A stretch of DNA of 64,000 bases from Fragilaria crotonensis (taxonomy: Eukaryota > Bacillariophyta > Fragilariophyceae > Fragilariales > Fragilariaceae). Shown here in pieces: positions 44,871-57,198 of the stretch. The stretch lies in the NCBI GenBank assembly GCA_022925895.1, contig JAKSYS010000091.1, positions 1 to 64,000 on the forward strand, written 5' to 3'. The position numbers and the translations under genes were made by a program. Each line of letters opens with the position of its first letter. Positions within the stretch are counted from its first letter, which is position 1. The notes beneath the pieces are model-generated. The model saw only the letters and a program-made list of their open reading frames with translations, was not told the origin of the DNA and made no database searches.

Positions 44871-47122
44871 GAGCTGGTCTCGGGCGCGAGCGTCACAAGA
44901 CGCCAGGGGGATGCCTGGGGATAGTAAAGGTGAAAATGTGAGAGCAAGGCGTCGTCGGACAGGTGCCACAGGCGACTCGCATCGTCTGCCATGACGTTGG
45001 CCTTGCCCGCGATGTGATCGTGTTCCGCGCAGTATCGGTGGACACGTTGATGGAGGGAGTTTAGCCGCAAGAGATACGCGCATGACGAGTTGGAGGTTAC
45101 AGATCCTTTGGCGGACCAGGGCAGGGCCGCCCGATTGTCTGTTGCTATCCAAAGGGTGCGCTCCGTGACCTTGGCGCGCTGCGATGTCCTTGTGTGCGAT
45201 GATCGCTGCTAGATCCAGATCGGAAATGAAGAATGGGCCATTCGGTTGGTCGGCACTGCACAGTACCGCTTGGACGCTGGCCGGAAACGCTTCGCGCCAT
45301 GCGAGGGGCGCGGAGGTGTCCGCCACGGGAGTGGGAAACCCAGACGCCGTCCAGCATGCCGCGTTGGCAGGAATCGCATGAGCCCAGATACGCCGGCGGC
45401 ATCGGAACGAGTTCGAGCAAACGAGTCGGCAATCGCCGTGAGATCCTGCGCCATGTGCCAGACCTGTGGCGTGATGCGTACGCGATTGCGGTCGGCCTTG
45501 CCCAGAGCGTCCTGTAACACGGAGAAAAGACCGCGTGCACCTGGTAAGGCGGGAGACATCGAGCGCAATTCCCCCGTAAACTGGTGCCACTTGGCAGTCG
45601 AGATCCGCTTACGCGGCGGACGAAGGAGGAAGAGCACGTTGTAGAGGCGAGGAGTGACGCGATGCGGTGGGAGTTGGATCGTCCCCGCCGCAGGATCGAG
45701 ATCCCAACCATGAATGCGCTTCTGGGTAGACCACGATGCATCACCCTTGAGCATCTTTTTCACCGACGCGGGTTTCTTTCGCTGCGGAGGGTCGCCAACC
45801 GCAAGCGGCCGGAAGACCTCGTCGATAGACGTGAGGGCCGTACGCAGAACTGTCGGACAGAGACTGCGCATCTGTGCCATGAGTAAAAAATTGTCAACAT
45901 AAACATTGACGGCAGCGACGGGGGGTTGTCCCTGCGTGTGGCTGGCAGGGGTGCCTGGCCGCCCGCAAGGGTTGGACGTCCCGCGTGATGTAGCTGCCGC
46001 GGCAGCGTGGGATGGAGGTGTGGCGGTCACTGCCTCCAGCCGGTGCGCCTTGCTGTGCGTACGCCGTCGATCGCGAGCGTGCTGATCATTGGCTATCTAG
46101 GTCACAAGCTGTCTTGGTGAGAGCTGTGAAGTAGGGAGGGGATTCAACCCACCCCATAGGCAATACTAGCGGGAAGGCGATGAGAGGCCTTTGGCCTGGA
46201 GATGTAGGTAATATAACCCCCCTTACTTGCGTATGTCAGAAACTGCAGCCACACCCGGTAAAATCCGTCTGCCATGTCGATCTTGGCCATATCGAGGGTC
46301 TGCGCGCACTATGCGGGCCAGAACTTGTTGAAGGGCCCTCTCAAGAAATTGCATTGCTTCCCTGGGAGCCAGGCGGACCGTGTCGTCGTTGACCCCCGAG
46401 AAGCTATAGTCCACGATTTGGCGGGGACGTCGATCTCGTTGAGGAACCGCCGCCCCAAATGGGGACACGCGCAAGGCAGTCCAATGCCGGACCTCGGAGT
46501 ACGGCAGAACTGCCCAGTAACCCTGCGCACAGAAGTCGAGCATTTCTTCAAACACGAAAGCCCGGTCTAAGTGCGCGGACTTGTGTGACCCTCGATGCAC
46601 GGCGGTGTCACAAAGGGTTGTACCCCACGGACCGGATGCGCTCACCATGCTTGCACCACGTTTTCGTAAGTGGTCCAGCAGCCTTGCGGCGCGATGTGGA
46701 AGACGTCGGACACTGCTGGCTAGGTTTGATTCTCCCCGGGCGTTACGCACCCGTGCCTCCCAACCGTATTTCCGCACGCGTTGAGCAGTGGTCATGGCTA
46801 ACTTACCGAGGGTTTCTTCGGCTTCCGAAATGTGTTCTGCACGGCGCTTGCCGACCGGGCGCTGCTCCTGCGTCGCCTGTGTCCAGGGGAGTGCTGTGTG
46901 GAGCCAGGGTGAGTCTGCGTCGGCATGAGCAGGGGGCAGATCTCCCCCTGGCATACCCGTCAGGTGGCTGGCTGCAGGTGCAGCCAGGTGATCACGGCAG
47001 AACTGCAGGAGGCGCGTCCGTTGTTTGCCTGCTGCCTGTTGATGCGAATGGGACGTGGGTGGCTCGCCGCCCGCAATTCGGGAAACATCCGCCTTGCAGC
47101 CACCAAGCGACACAGAATTCAT
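44870..47122 (-). pseudogene. Reverse transcriptase/RNase H of the retroelement, frameshifted
   Basis: 47122..46223 carries the RT N-terminus (YWAVLPYSEVRHW, PRQIVDYSFSGVND). Near 46290 the motif-A segment AKIDMADGFYRVWLQF is in a neighbouring frame, showing a break. 46030..45209 contains YVDNFLL, the YVDD-type active site with the second Asp replaced by Asn, and the thumb/connection (RIHGWDLDPAAGTIQLP, KWHQFTGELRSMSPAL). RNase H pieces follow: DLDLAAIIAHKDIAA at about 45200 and HDHIAGKANVMADDASRLW at about 44990. At least three frame changes separate these parts. Confidence 0.8.
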
Positions 47123-47481
47123 TGCCCGTGTCGTTCGATGGCGGCCTGTGATTGCGGAGTATCGGACGTGTACCCCCAGGACGGACGGTGATACTGCTGA
47201 ACTCCGCGTCCGGGCTCGGGTTGTCTACCCGGGCAACCGGGGTCCGCGCAGATTCCCCGCTATTGCCGGTAGCGACGACACGCCGGTGCGTGCCAAGGAG
47301 ACCGACTTCGCCCCCGTTGGGGCAGTGCTGGGTGTCCTCGAGCCGCCGCACACCGGTTCCAGGTACTCCTCTGGCAGGGGTACTACCCAGTTAGTCGATA
47401 GGGGAAACGTCCCACGTTTGAGTTTCGTCACGAGGGATCGGAATTCGAGCGGCTCAACTCCCGCGTGCCCCTCGACCAGGT

Positions 47482-49190
47482 TCACGCTGCCTGACCCCGT
47501 GTAGGTACTTGTGCACCAGCCACTTGTACAGCACGCACGATGCTGGGGAAATACAGCGCGACGACCGCGGGCGTGCGTGTAACTTGCTGATAGTGCTCCG
47601 TGATGAATGGGGTGGCATTCTGGATGGCGGCGGTGAGATGCCATAACGCTTCCACAATTGGGATATGTGGGCCCATGCCTTGAAATAAGGTTTGACAGGC
47701 ACAGAGCACCGCATATCGACCAAACGTGATGCACACCTCAACCGTGTCACGCGGGAACTTCACCTTTTCTTTGTCGCGCAAGGTTCGGTAATCGGCCAAG
47801 CTTGCACTCTGTTCACCTTGCGCCAGTTGGTTTACAATGCTCGCGGTGGCCAAGGCTTGCAAGTGGTTGGCACTGCTGGCATAGGCCACTTGAAAGGGCT
47901 GGCAGCCGGTGCTGAGGTCGTCAACACCATGGCCAACAAATTGGAACCCCTGGATGATTTGCTTGAGTGCCAACATGACAATCGGCGTGTATAGCTTAGT
48001 CGAGAGTCCTCTCGCCATACACACCCGCCGGAATTCTTGCACAAGGATTGTGTGTTGCTCACTCTTGTTTGCGCAGTTAGCCAGGTGCCCCCACACTGGA
48101 GCCACTTCTTCGGGATGGCCCACTTTGCAGAAACGCATCAACGTTCGATATGTCTCCTTATACACCTCCGGAACGGACTTGGGCTCGCGAGTGGATCGGT
48201 CTTCGGTTTCGTCCGCTGTGCGACCGCCCGCTCGCGTCAATACTCCCAGTGCCCACGCGAGGGTGTCTGTGATTTCGGTTGTGGCGGCGTCGGGCGCGAC
48301 GAGCGCCGGTAGGTCCCTGCGCACTTTCCCGATCATTTACCGCTACACCTCCCCGGGCAGGCGCACGGGAAGGAGGGGATGTTATACCACTGGTACTCCA
48401 TTCTGTGGACCCCCTCCGCCTCGGGCGGTGCATGCCGCCTTGAGCCAGGCCAGAATGTCCTGACACGAGGGAAGTTCATTTTGCGCGTGCATGGCACCAT
48501 GCAGTTCTTGAAACGCGACCTTCGCGCTCACTCCCCGACGATGTACGAGCAGTGCTGCGTAGTAACCCGGGACCAGCTGTACGTTCCGGGGACGGACCAC
48601 CTCGGTCTCTGGATCCGCTTCCGTAAAGGGGCCTAAGGGAACTGTCGTGTCTTCCCAGGCCGGCACCAACGTGAGCATTCCTGCGGTAGTGGGCACCCTG
48701 ACAGGTGTGCCCACCAAATGAAAGGCCGAGTTTGGGACTTCGACAGTTGGGTACTGATACGGCAGGATATCGCCCAGTAACCCCAGTACCTTATCATTGA
48801 ATCCGGACTCTTCCTCACCGGGCATGTCCATATACCGCATCAAGCGGTGCACGATGGACACTTCATGGTGCCCTCCCGGCCCCGCTACCAAGCAGAGAAA
48901 GGCCATGGGCTGTCGGTCACTCAAAATGACCGTCTGGTCGCGGAGTGTGGCCGGCGCCGGCACCCCTCCTCCTTCAAAACGGTAGCCCTGTAGATTGTTT
49001 GCCAGGCGCTCCGGGCTGGGCTGTTCATCGAGTCGCTGAGCAACTCGCAATACAATCTGGGTTGGACTACTGGCCTTCCTGGGTCGGCGGGTCCGTCGCG
49101 CTCCCCGGCCTCGACTGGAATTGGTATTGCAGGTACTGCTGGGTGGGCCATATCGTCACGGTTCTGTCGGGGGCGAGGCGTGCCCACCTG
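47482..49190 (-). pseudogene. Gag-like region of the retroelement
   Basis: Two long frames, 49050..48382 (222 aa) and 48336..47482 (284 aa), lie between A1 and the RT. They look like parts of one Gag-like region interrupted by a frame change near 48340-48390, and a further shift near 49050 hides the start. The second has a helical body (KETYRTLMRFCKVGHPEEVAPVWG...) and no zinc knuckle. Assignment rests on position, because DIRS-order Gag proteins are poorly conserved. Confidence 0.5.
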
Positions 49191-49200
49191 ATTACCAAAA

Positions 49201-49475
49201 TTTAAATCTAGACCGCGGGATACCTACTAGCATGCACTCAGGTGACCGGACCGTTGTCGATGGTTCGCCTGCTGCACGGTTCTTGCGATGTCGCTTCGGT
49301 GCTGCACCGCTGTTCGACAACACAATGATTCGAATTCGCACTGTTCAAGACACCGAATTTTGATACTTAGGGACCACTAGTTCGTGGCTCGATATGTAGT
49401 ATGTTCCGTGGCGACGCGCTTGGCCGAGGTAATCTTCCGAATCTTCCCCAGCACGTTACCTGTCCACCACTGACG
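49201..49475 (-). repeat. A1 repeat of the retroelement
   Basis: About 275 bp matching A2 (43273-43560), from TTTAAATCTAGACCGC to CCACCACTGACG, with scattered substitutions. It forms the 5' end of the element on the minus strand. Confidence 0.9.
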
Positions 49476-51314
49476 GTGAAGCGGAACATCAAGAAGTGCC
49501 CAGATTTTGTTTACATGGAAAAATCCCCACTCAACCTGACCGCAAATGTGAAAATTCCAAAAAGCGGCTTGGCGGGCATTTTTTGATATTCACCTTATTA
49601 AAGATATGCATACTGCTGCAACGCAGGATTGGCATACAAGGAATAAATGGAGGGGTCATGATTGTCACCATCACTGTCTTTTGAAGTCTGCTACTGGGCA
49701 GCAAGAAGAAGCGTTCATTTGACTTATGTGAATCACGTTGACTGCAATTGACAGCACCAACATCAAGTCAAAAGCCCGTCAGGGCTGACAACCAACTGAA
49801 ATTTCATGTCATGTGCCTGTTTGTGACAACTGCTGCACATGAGGATTGGTAGTGCGTTGGTGGTTGACCAGTTTTTCTCCATGTGCCATCACCAGATCCT
49901 CATACAGTGTTTGAGTTCACACTTCTCATTCATGATTACTTAAGCATACTAGTATCTTTGGATCCAATAGCCAAACATTGATTGAATGTCCATGTTGTGA
50001 TGAATTTGTAGGATCTTCCGGTTCTAGTATAAAAGACAAGCAAAAGGAAGAATGTTTCAGAAGGCGCAGAGTTGTTATTGTCATCATGACATAATCTTGT
50101 GGCTTACTCCTCATTTGCTATACCACAGTCCCGAGACCCAACACAAGGATGCTACTAAGCAAGCATGTCCTCCCACCAATATGAGTACCAAGGTGGTCTG
50201 AGACCAGTGCCATGACTTTCCTTCCAGCAAGCTGCTGTGGAAGGTACAAAGAATAGTGTCACCCTTAACGCGTCACTAGTTCATACTGGAATAAATTGGG
50301 TCATTTCTCTGTTGTTTGCCCTGTCTGAGGGGGGTGCAAAGTGAATGAGCAGTTGCCTTTTTCAAAATGCAAGTATCTATTTCAACCCTCACATCCTTTG
50401 CAAACTCACCACTGGCCTGCTTTGCAACACTCCCAGACTGGGAACCATTTGGTATAACCCTGAGTCCCTTACCAATTTTATCACTCTCCAAAGTTCTACT
50501 CAAACCACCCCAACATGATGAGCCATACAGGTAAACTAAATCCAATACACATATGCTGCTGCTGAATAGTGACAAGCAAGGTCAACAAAGACAATATTCG
50601 TTTGTAAAAGCAGATTCCAGAAAATGTAGAAGAAAGTAAGCAACTTGCTTGTTGTCGAATACACTACTATCGATACAAATGCTCATGAATGCGCAAGACT
50701 ACCCCATGAATGAAACTACCTGGAACGCAACAACAACAGTACAACCGAGTTGGAGAAGAACAGATATGCATCCACAGGTCCCAGGTCTTGCCCCATTGAC
50801 ATGAGGTTCTTCAGGATAAACAAGGCCAGTGTCAAACGCAAAATACCTGACAGGCAATGCTGCTCCATTTCTTGCAAGAAGATTGGCAATCACAAAACCA
50901 TTGAAAGGGAATCGCTTCCAAACCCAACCCAAATCCTTTAAAGTAGCCATAGGTCCAGGGCCTACTGTGGTACAGGTGTAGTGGAAAATACAGGAGTGGT
51001 ACAGGTGTAGTGGAAAATACAGGAAGAACAAATAGGGTCTAATTATTCCCATCCTAGGTGGGTGGAATCTCAGTTTTGTTTCATTGTCTTTTCAATTGCG
51101 AAGTTTGTATAGCTACGTGCAACTCTAGCTCTTCAAGAATGCTGTGAATTCCGTATTCAGATTACTCCGAATGTATTATACAAAAAATGTCGTCACTGAG
51201 TTACGAGGTCCGTATTGTAAGTTACGGAGGGAAGAACGCGCTCTGTGTCATGGGTTGTGAGTCCTTGTCCTTGGAGACTTGGACCTTAGAGTACTCCGTA
51301 CTTCATAGCTGGTA
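49476..51314. other. Gene-free region right of the retroelement
   Basis: No gene is seen. GGTACAGGTGTAGTGGAAAA occurs twice in tandem near 50969-51020. GTAC-rich sequence appears at 51280-51320. Confidence 0.6.
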
Positions 51315-51318
51315 CTAG

Positions 51319-54117
51319 TGTCTAGCCTCCCGGAGCCTTGGGGTTAATTAACCCCGTCAAATGCCTTAATTAACCCCGTCCCGATTTTCACTTCGTGTGT
51401 ACAAAAAATACTCAAGTCTACTAAAAAAAGGGGTCGACGATGACGGTCAAAACGATGATGATGCTACAAATGAATGATGATTGAAACGTTAACACATTGT
51501 TTAAATGTCATCTAAGTGTGCGTGGTTGCGAGCAATATGGTCGAGGAAGCACCGTTTTCCATTTTTGGTTGCGCAAAGGAACACCGTTTTATCGCTATCA
51601 TTGCAGTCACTACATTGCCAAGTTGTCTTCTTTTGACACTCCTTACATCGGCCTTGGTACCTAAATGATGTCTTTTCTCCATGGGCATTCTTAAGTCTCT
51701 TCACTGGAGTCAAGTGGGTGAGGACTCCAGCACGTGCACATCCACTTTCCACGGCCCTGATGCATGCCTCTTGGTAGGATGTCCCATTTGGGGACGACCT
51801 CGGTCGTCGCGTTCCTGTTCTCCGATTGTCGTAGCTATTGTCAATAAGTTCCTCCGCAAGGATGGAGTAAAACTCCTTTTGTAGACACTTTCTTTGCTGC
51901 TGCGCAGAGGAAGTACCATTTTTGAATGCGTTGTACACGAGCCATGTATCGACGACGATCATGGCAAAAATAGAAAGGTTAACTCGAACCAACCAATCCT
52001 TTGTTTCGACCTTCTTCTCGATCCGAAGGTCGTCTTGACGATACCGATTGTGCGTGCCTGTCGATGGCACCACACGTAGTATAGTACTAGATCTCCGCAA
52101 TTTGAGGTTGCTTGATGGTCATGGTGACCCGCTCCGGAGGAGCATTCCGATCTTGACTCACTTGCCGCCAACGGCAGCGAGTGTATGGCGTTCCTTCCGA
52201 GAGAGCCCCTGCCGTTGCAATAAAGTACCTTCGTTCCCGATCCATCCACACGAAAGCAGCCATAGCAGGATCCAGTTGGTCTGCAGAATCCGAAGCGAGG
52301 GCGAAGAAATCACCACGTTGGTTCAGTTCCACCGAAGTGAGGAAGGCTTTTGGGAAACCTCTCGTCGCGGTCTTGACGACGCCGATGAAACGGAGGCCGT
52401 TCCGATAGAGTTCTTTTGCCGCTCCAACAGAAGCGAAGTACGAGTCTGCACAAACGATGCGATTCGAACCAAACCAAGGTGAGACAACAGATTTCAACAC
52501 TTGTGTACCATGCAACAAACTTGACTCATTGTTTGGTTCATCATTGTCTTCCTCCTCACCGACGAGGTCAATACCTTTGACCAACTTCAAACGCAACATC
52601 ACTCCGCTTCGACCACACGCAGCGTTCTGAATTTCGCAGCCGTTCTCCGGCTTTCGGTCAATCGCGACGTATTGTGGAAGGCCGTGGTTGATCCAGTGCC
52701 CTCCCTGGCCGTACCAACGGCTCATGGATTCGTCGACACAAATTGTGTCGGACGGAGAGAAAAAATTTGCTCTGTGGTCGTTGAAGTTCGCGACAAAGTC
52801 ATCCACCAACTTCCACCGATGTTGCTCAGTACTTTCGTTCTCAGCTCGTTCAGAAGGTTGCTTGCTCCATCGAATAGCGCGAAAGAGGTCGTCAAAGCGA
52901 TGCTTTGACATACCGGTGAGTCCAAAGTGAGGTGCAGGTCGATACTTCATCGGCGCGACAGAACTCCAAAGACTTGCCCTGGATGTGAATTCAAAAGAAG
53001 TCATGAGTATTAACACACCAAAGAATTTCAAAAGCTCCGAGGAGTTAGTCGTATTGGCGTCCAGCTTCTCAAGCTCAACGTTAGTCAGATCAACCATCGC
53101 AACAAGCTGCTTTGGAGGGAACATCAGAAGAAAGAAGTCGATGGCACTCATACGATTTATTGCTGAATTCCGTTGTCCAGGATAGAGGTCCTCACCAACT
53201 ACATTCCTCACACTCCACATACGTGGAGCGCAATTACCATTCAATGAAGGCTCAGTGCTGAATGCCCTCCGCCACTCAACATGATGAGCAGTTGCAACAA
53301 TGGAACGATCGTTCGCTGCAACAGTTGCTACAGCAACTGCTGGTGGTGCGGCTGTTGTTGTCTCCATACTTGCTCGTGCCTGCTGCTCCGGCTCCTCATC
53401 CGAACTTTGAATGGCATCTAGCATTTCTTGGGTGGACATACCGGCAACAGAAGGTGCTCCGACGTTGATCGTTTCATTAACATCTTCGACGTTTTCATTC
53501 ACGAGTGCAGTCACGGGTTCATTGCTCACACCAGTGATCGATTCTGCGTCGGCCATCTTGATCCCTCTCGAATTCAACTGGCACCTCTTAATAGTGCCAC
53601 CACCAAGCTCGTAATCTGCGGTGATTAGAGTTGTTGCCCTTCTCCCGCCGCTCGATGAAGCGGAATCAACCGAAACGACAGTCCCATTAACGAACTTCGT
53701 TTTCGCGTTGGCTCCATATCGTCGATGGCACTCGGCCAGGACTGTCACGTGGTGAGCTTTCGCTTGCACCCGTGCCCCAACCACATGTCGAGGATCATTT
53801 CTGGGCATTATGAGCTCAGTTGCTTATGAGCGGATGCAGGTGCAGCACCACAAAGTTCATGGGGCAGCGCCGAAAAAAACGATTGAAATTCGGAAGAAAA
53901 AATTTTTAGCTGCTGAAAATTTTTAATAACTCTACAACAAAGAAGATTGAGCATACCCCCGTTGACGGCATGCCATCTACATGTGTTACGAAGGCATAGG
54001 CCAATCCTCAAAGCCAACGGACCTTGTCACCGAATTGGCGGAGCAGATCCAAGGTTGGCAAAAACGGGGTTAATTAACCCCTTTTGGGGTTAATTAACCC
54101 CGTCGGGAGGCTAGACA
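51319..54117 (-). mobile_element. piggyBac-like DNA transposon
   Basis: Terminal inverted repeats TGTCTAGCCTCCCG (51319-51332 and inverted 54104-54117) are followed inward at each end by GGGGTTAATTAACCCC, so the inverted repeat is about 40 bp with a small internal difference. CTAG flanks both ends (51315-51318, 54118-54121). A second TTAATTAACCCC lies further in on both sides. The interior carries a piggyBac-type transposase on the minus strand. Alternatively the true ends could be at an inner TTAA followed by CCCCGT, the classical piggyBac target. Confidence 0.85.
51501..53808 (-). pseudogene. piggyBac-like transposase, interrupted
   Basis: The ATG at 53808 opens 573 aa: an N-terminal low-complexity region, then the DDE_Tnp_1_7 core with FFGVLILMTSFEF, TICVDESMSRWYGQGG and IVCADSYFAS, the two first catalytic Asp regions. 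The frame stops at a TAG (52087-52089), directly before the segment YYTTCGAIDRH. The sequence then continues after a 4-base GCAC duplication in another frame (52056 down to 51501) with NRYRQDDLRIEKKVETKDW and a C-terminal Cys/His domain (CKECQKKTTWQCSDCN...CFLDH) typical of piggyBac. One stop and one 4-base insertion therefore separate it from an intact gene. Confidence 0.85.
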
Positions 54118-54121
54118 CTAG

Positions 54122-54974
54122 AGTATGTTTCATACCCTGTTTGTCAAACTTGTACACCGTAGCACGTAGTGCTTCCACTGTGAGTTCCAGTTTCCAGGTA
54201 CAGTAGCTAAAGAAACCCCTATCGTCATAGGAGCTACTATCAACTATGAACTATGAACTACTTCCGGTACTCTGTAGCGTCATGAACATATCATGAATAC
54301 AACATTATTCATTAGTGAAGAAGTGTATAATACGAATACGCTTCAAGATTAAAGATCCCGGATCCAGCAAGATGAGAATTGATAAACATCGATAGTACTT
54401 ATACTCCAGTAGAGTACAGGGTACTTAGGTCTACAGTACAATACGACTCGGAATGCGTGTAACGACCCAATTTCTGTGGCGGCAAAAGGTTGCATCCTAA
54501 ATTCTGATGGTTACACATGATACAGTAGACAGTGACATGAGTATTTGCTGTCAGTACATCGACCCACGACCAAGTCCTTTACCGATGCGAACGCACAGAG
54601 ACACGTAGGGATTCGAGAGTGGCAGAACCCACCGAAATTTTCGATTGTAACGTCCACGTCTCTGCCAAATTTTAGGTATGATGATATTAGGGTACGTAGG
54701 AAAATGAAGCAATGGTCATGCCGGCGCGGGTTGGCATGAATTCAACGGCCAGTCTGTTTTGTCAGACAATTTCCACAGGTTTGAATTACACGACACCAAC
54801 GAGTCACATTCTCTTTCATAGAATTGATCAACCCGCTGTTCACTCTATCTCTTTGCTTTCGGTAGCGGCTGATGCCCATTGATAAAAGTTATCAATCACA
54901 CTCTTACTCCAAACTTTTTGACTTTGCTTCAGTTTACGCTTTGACAATTGATAGAGGGATAGAACGATTATAAA
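54122..54974. other. Intergenic, upstream of the hydrolase
   Basis: No gene is seen in about 850 bp. GTAC-type simple sequence occurs around 54390-54440. The last 200 bp should contain the hydrolase promoter. Confidence 0.5.
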
Positions 54975-55985
54975 ATGGGCGATACAGTGAGTAAACTATT
55001 GTTTCAGCCGCCTCCGCCCACCAAACTGAAAGAGGAGAAAGTCATTTGGTTGAATACTCGAAGAGGGTCAAGAATTCCCGCCTTTTACATTGGGTATAGG
55101 TCACCAGGCGGCGCCGGCGTATCACGGTCGATGACCTTGGAGGAAGTGACGAAGTCAAACCCTGAGGAAGGTATAACGATTCTTTACTCGCATGCAAATG
55201 CTGAAGACTTGGGATCTATTTATCTGTGGTGCAAATACCTAAGCAAGATGTTAAGAGTGAATTTGATGGCGTATGATTACACAGGCTACGGAATGGCGTA
55301 TGAACAAGGTGAGTTGCTTGTACTTTGAATTGCTCAGTTTGTGTTGAGCATTTTTGCTCAACATTCAAAAATGCGAACGGTAGGTGTGGCGTCAGAGAAA
55401 AATTGCTATGCCGACATCGAAGCTGCATATGACTTCTTGCGGAATACCATTAATGTTCCAGCGAAAAACATTGTGCTCTATGGGCGATCCTTGGGCTCGG
55501 GGCCCTCGTGTCATTTGGCAGCAGGCCTGGCTCAACAAAAAATCGAAGACCCAGTGGCAGGTGTCATACTTCACGCGCCGTTTCTATCCGTCTACAGAAT
55601 CGTTGTGGACACCGGGTGCACAGTTTATGGCGATAAGTTTCCGAATGTCGATCTTGTCCCGATGATCACATCGCCTGTCTTGCTGGTGCATGGGACGGCT
55701 GATCAGATCGTTCCATTTTACCACTCAGAACATTTGCTGCAAGCTTTGCCGAAAAACTCCCGAGTGGAACCCGTGTATATTGAAGATATGAGCCACAACA
55801 ATGTGCATGCTGCAGTTCGCCACTTGTTTATCACGCGATTAGGTGACTTCCTGGATGAACATATCATCCCCTTTTCAGAGGACTATTCAAGAACAAAATC
55901 AGTCAAGGTACATCTACCTGCGAAGGATACGAGGACTCAGATTGATTCAGATGCAATACCAGTTTCAATTCAGGTTAAGCAATGA
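54975..55985 (+). CDS. ABHD17-like alpha/beta hydrolase
   Basis: Exons 54975..55308 and 55384..55985 flank a 75-nt intron (GTGAG...GTAG); the join G plus GT keeps the frame. The product is 311 aa. Catalytic parts are YSHANAEDLG (oxyanion strand), the nucleophile elbow GRSLGSG, the acid in HGTADQIVPF and the His in DMSHNNVH. Order and spacing match ABHD17, a serine hydrolase that removes palmitate from membrane proteins. ABHD17 proteins use an N-terminal Cys cluster for membrane anchoring; here the N-terminus MGDTVSKLL has no Cys but fits N-myristoylation (Gly2, Ser6). The depalmitoylase role is inferred from family similarity. Confidence 0.85.
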
Positions 55986-57198
55986 GACGAAAACCTTGAA
56001 TATAGAGCGCTCTCGCCTGGTGTGGTTGCCGATCGTTGATTACTAGCCCTCGGTTGAATCCATCTTACCGCGACAATCATAACGTCATAACTCACATGGA
56101 ATTACATACTATTATCTAGAGTCTAGAGCGCTTGAAGTGGCTTGCGAAAGGTCTTGTCTTGATACCTGGATAGTCCATTGGAGACATGAACAACGGGCAG
56201 TTTTCGACATACCGTCGTTTCGAGTTTCGATCTCTCGAGGTTAACACGCCCAACGCAAAACTGATGTTTCGGCACTTCAGAAACCGCCGGATGAAGATGG
56301 GAGCGTCAACGGATGATGAAGTGTGCGCACTATGGTTTGAATTTCGAAATATAAAATTATTAGAATCTGTATACAAAATCAAGTTCAGAATTTCTGATAC
56401 TCAGAGATGGGAGGACCACTATGATGTTATCCTAATCACCTAATCTCTTGCGTAGCTGAAAACTGCTTAGGAGTTTAGAGTTGCGCGCTCCGCTTGAAAA
56501 GGTGTATGAAGAGCGAGCAGATTTGGACTGTGTCACTGTGTCCCGTGGGGCCAGTGGCCACGGCCATTGGCCCTGGGCCCTGGCCCGCCGGCAAGCAGTC
56601 GAGTGCGAATGCGAACTTCACACGTGTGAACCAGCAAGGACCTGGCACCCTCCCCTCCTCGAGTCTTTTTTTTCTTGAATAAAAAGTCACGAGTTCATAA
56701 CGGGTACCAGAAACATCGAGATCCCAGAGCACGGAGTAGTTGTACTTGTACTAAATAACATGGCGATTGAGTATAATAGTACATGCATACCGGTCGGGAA
56801 AGTCGCAAGGATGAGGCTGATCGATGTCCGATGCACGGAAGCCATCGACTACCTGTACCAGGTAGCTGCCCGGCCCTCCTCGAATTCTAAAATACCTCAA
56901 CCTGATCTAACGCAGAGCACTGGAGCACCACTAGGAGGTGGTCCCCAGTAGCCTTCGAAAAACCTTCAACGAACAACTCCGTGAACAATAGTACCACTAC
57001 AGTTTGGTAGGTAGACACCCCTGTTTTCCCTCTTGGCCTGAGCGTCGAGCTATGGATGAACGTGATGTCAACGTCGATAACTAGTCTCTTAGTTGTTGAC
57101 AGCAAAACTGCAGCACGTTCATTCCCAAACCCAAAATGAAATATCCGTGTTGAAGCGGGAGTGCGTTAATATACAAGATACAAAGCAAGCCTCTCGTA
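55986..57198. other. Intergenic, no firm gene
   Basis: About 1.2 kb. An open frame at 56186-56443 (85 aa) has no recognisable domain. GGCCACGGCCATTGGCCCTGGGCC near 56553 is a local GC-rich stretch. Confidence 0.45.

Larger units (their letters stand above)
43092..49475 (-). mobile_element. Tyrosine-recombinase retrotransposon, PAT/Ngaro-type split direct repeats
   Basis: Read on the minus strand the order is A1 (49475-49201), internal genes, B1 (43732-43561), A2 (43560-43273), B2 (43256-43092). A1 matches A2 and B1 matches B2. This A1-ORF-B1-A2-B2 layout is the split-direct-repeat structure of PAT/Ngaro-like members of the DIRS order. Internal remnants encode Gag-like, RT, RNase H and tyrosine recombinase in that order. 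There are no LTRs and no obvious target duplication, as expected for recombinase integration. Many frame breaks show that this copy is decayed. The A2 copy has a 16-bp insertion of TAGTATG-type sequence relative to A1. Confidence 0.87.

Noticed and set aside
45145-45744. Separate methyltransferase or extra gene in the retroelement
   Set aside because: The frame overlaps RT/RNase H in another phase and shows no methyltransferase motif.
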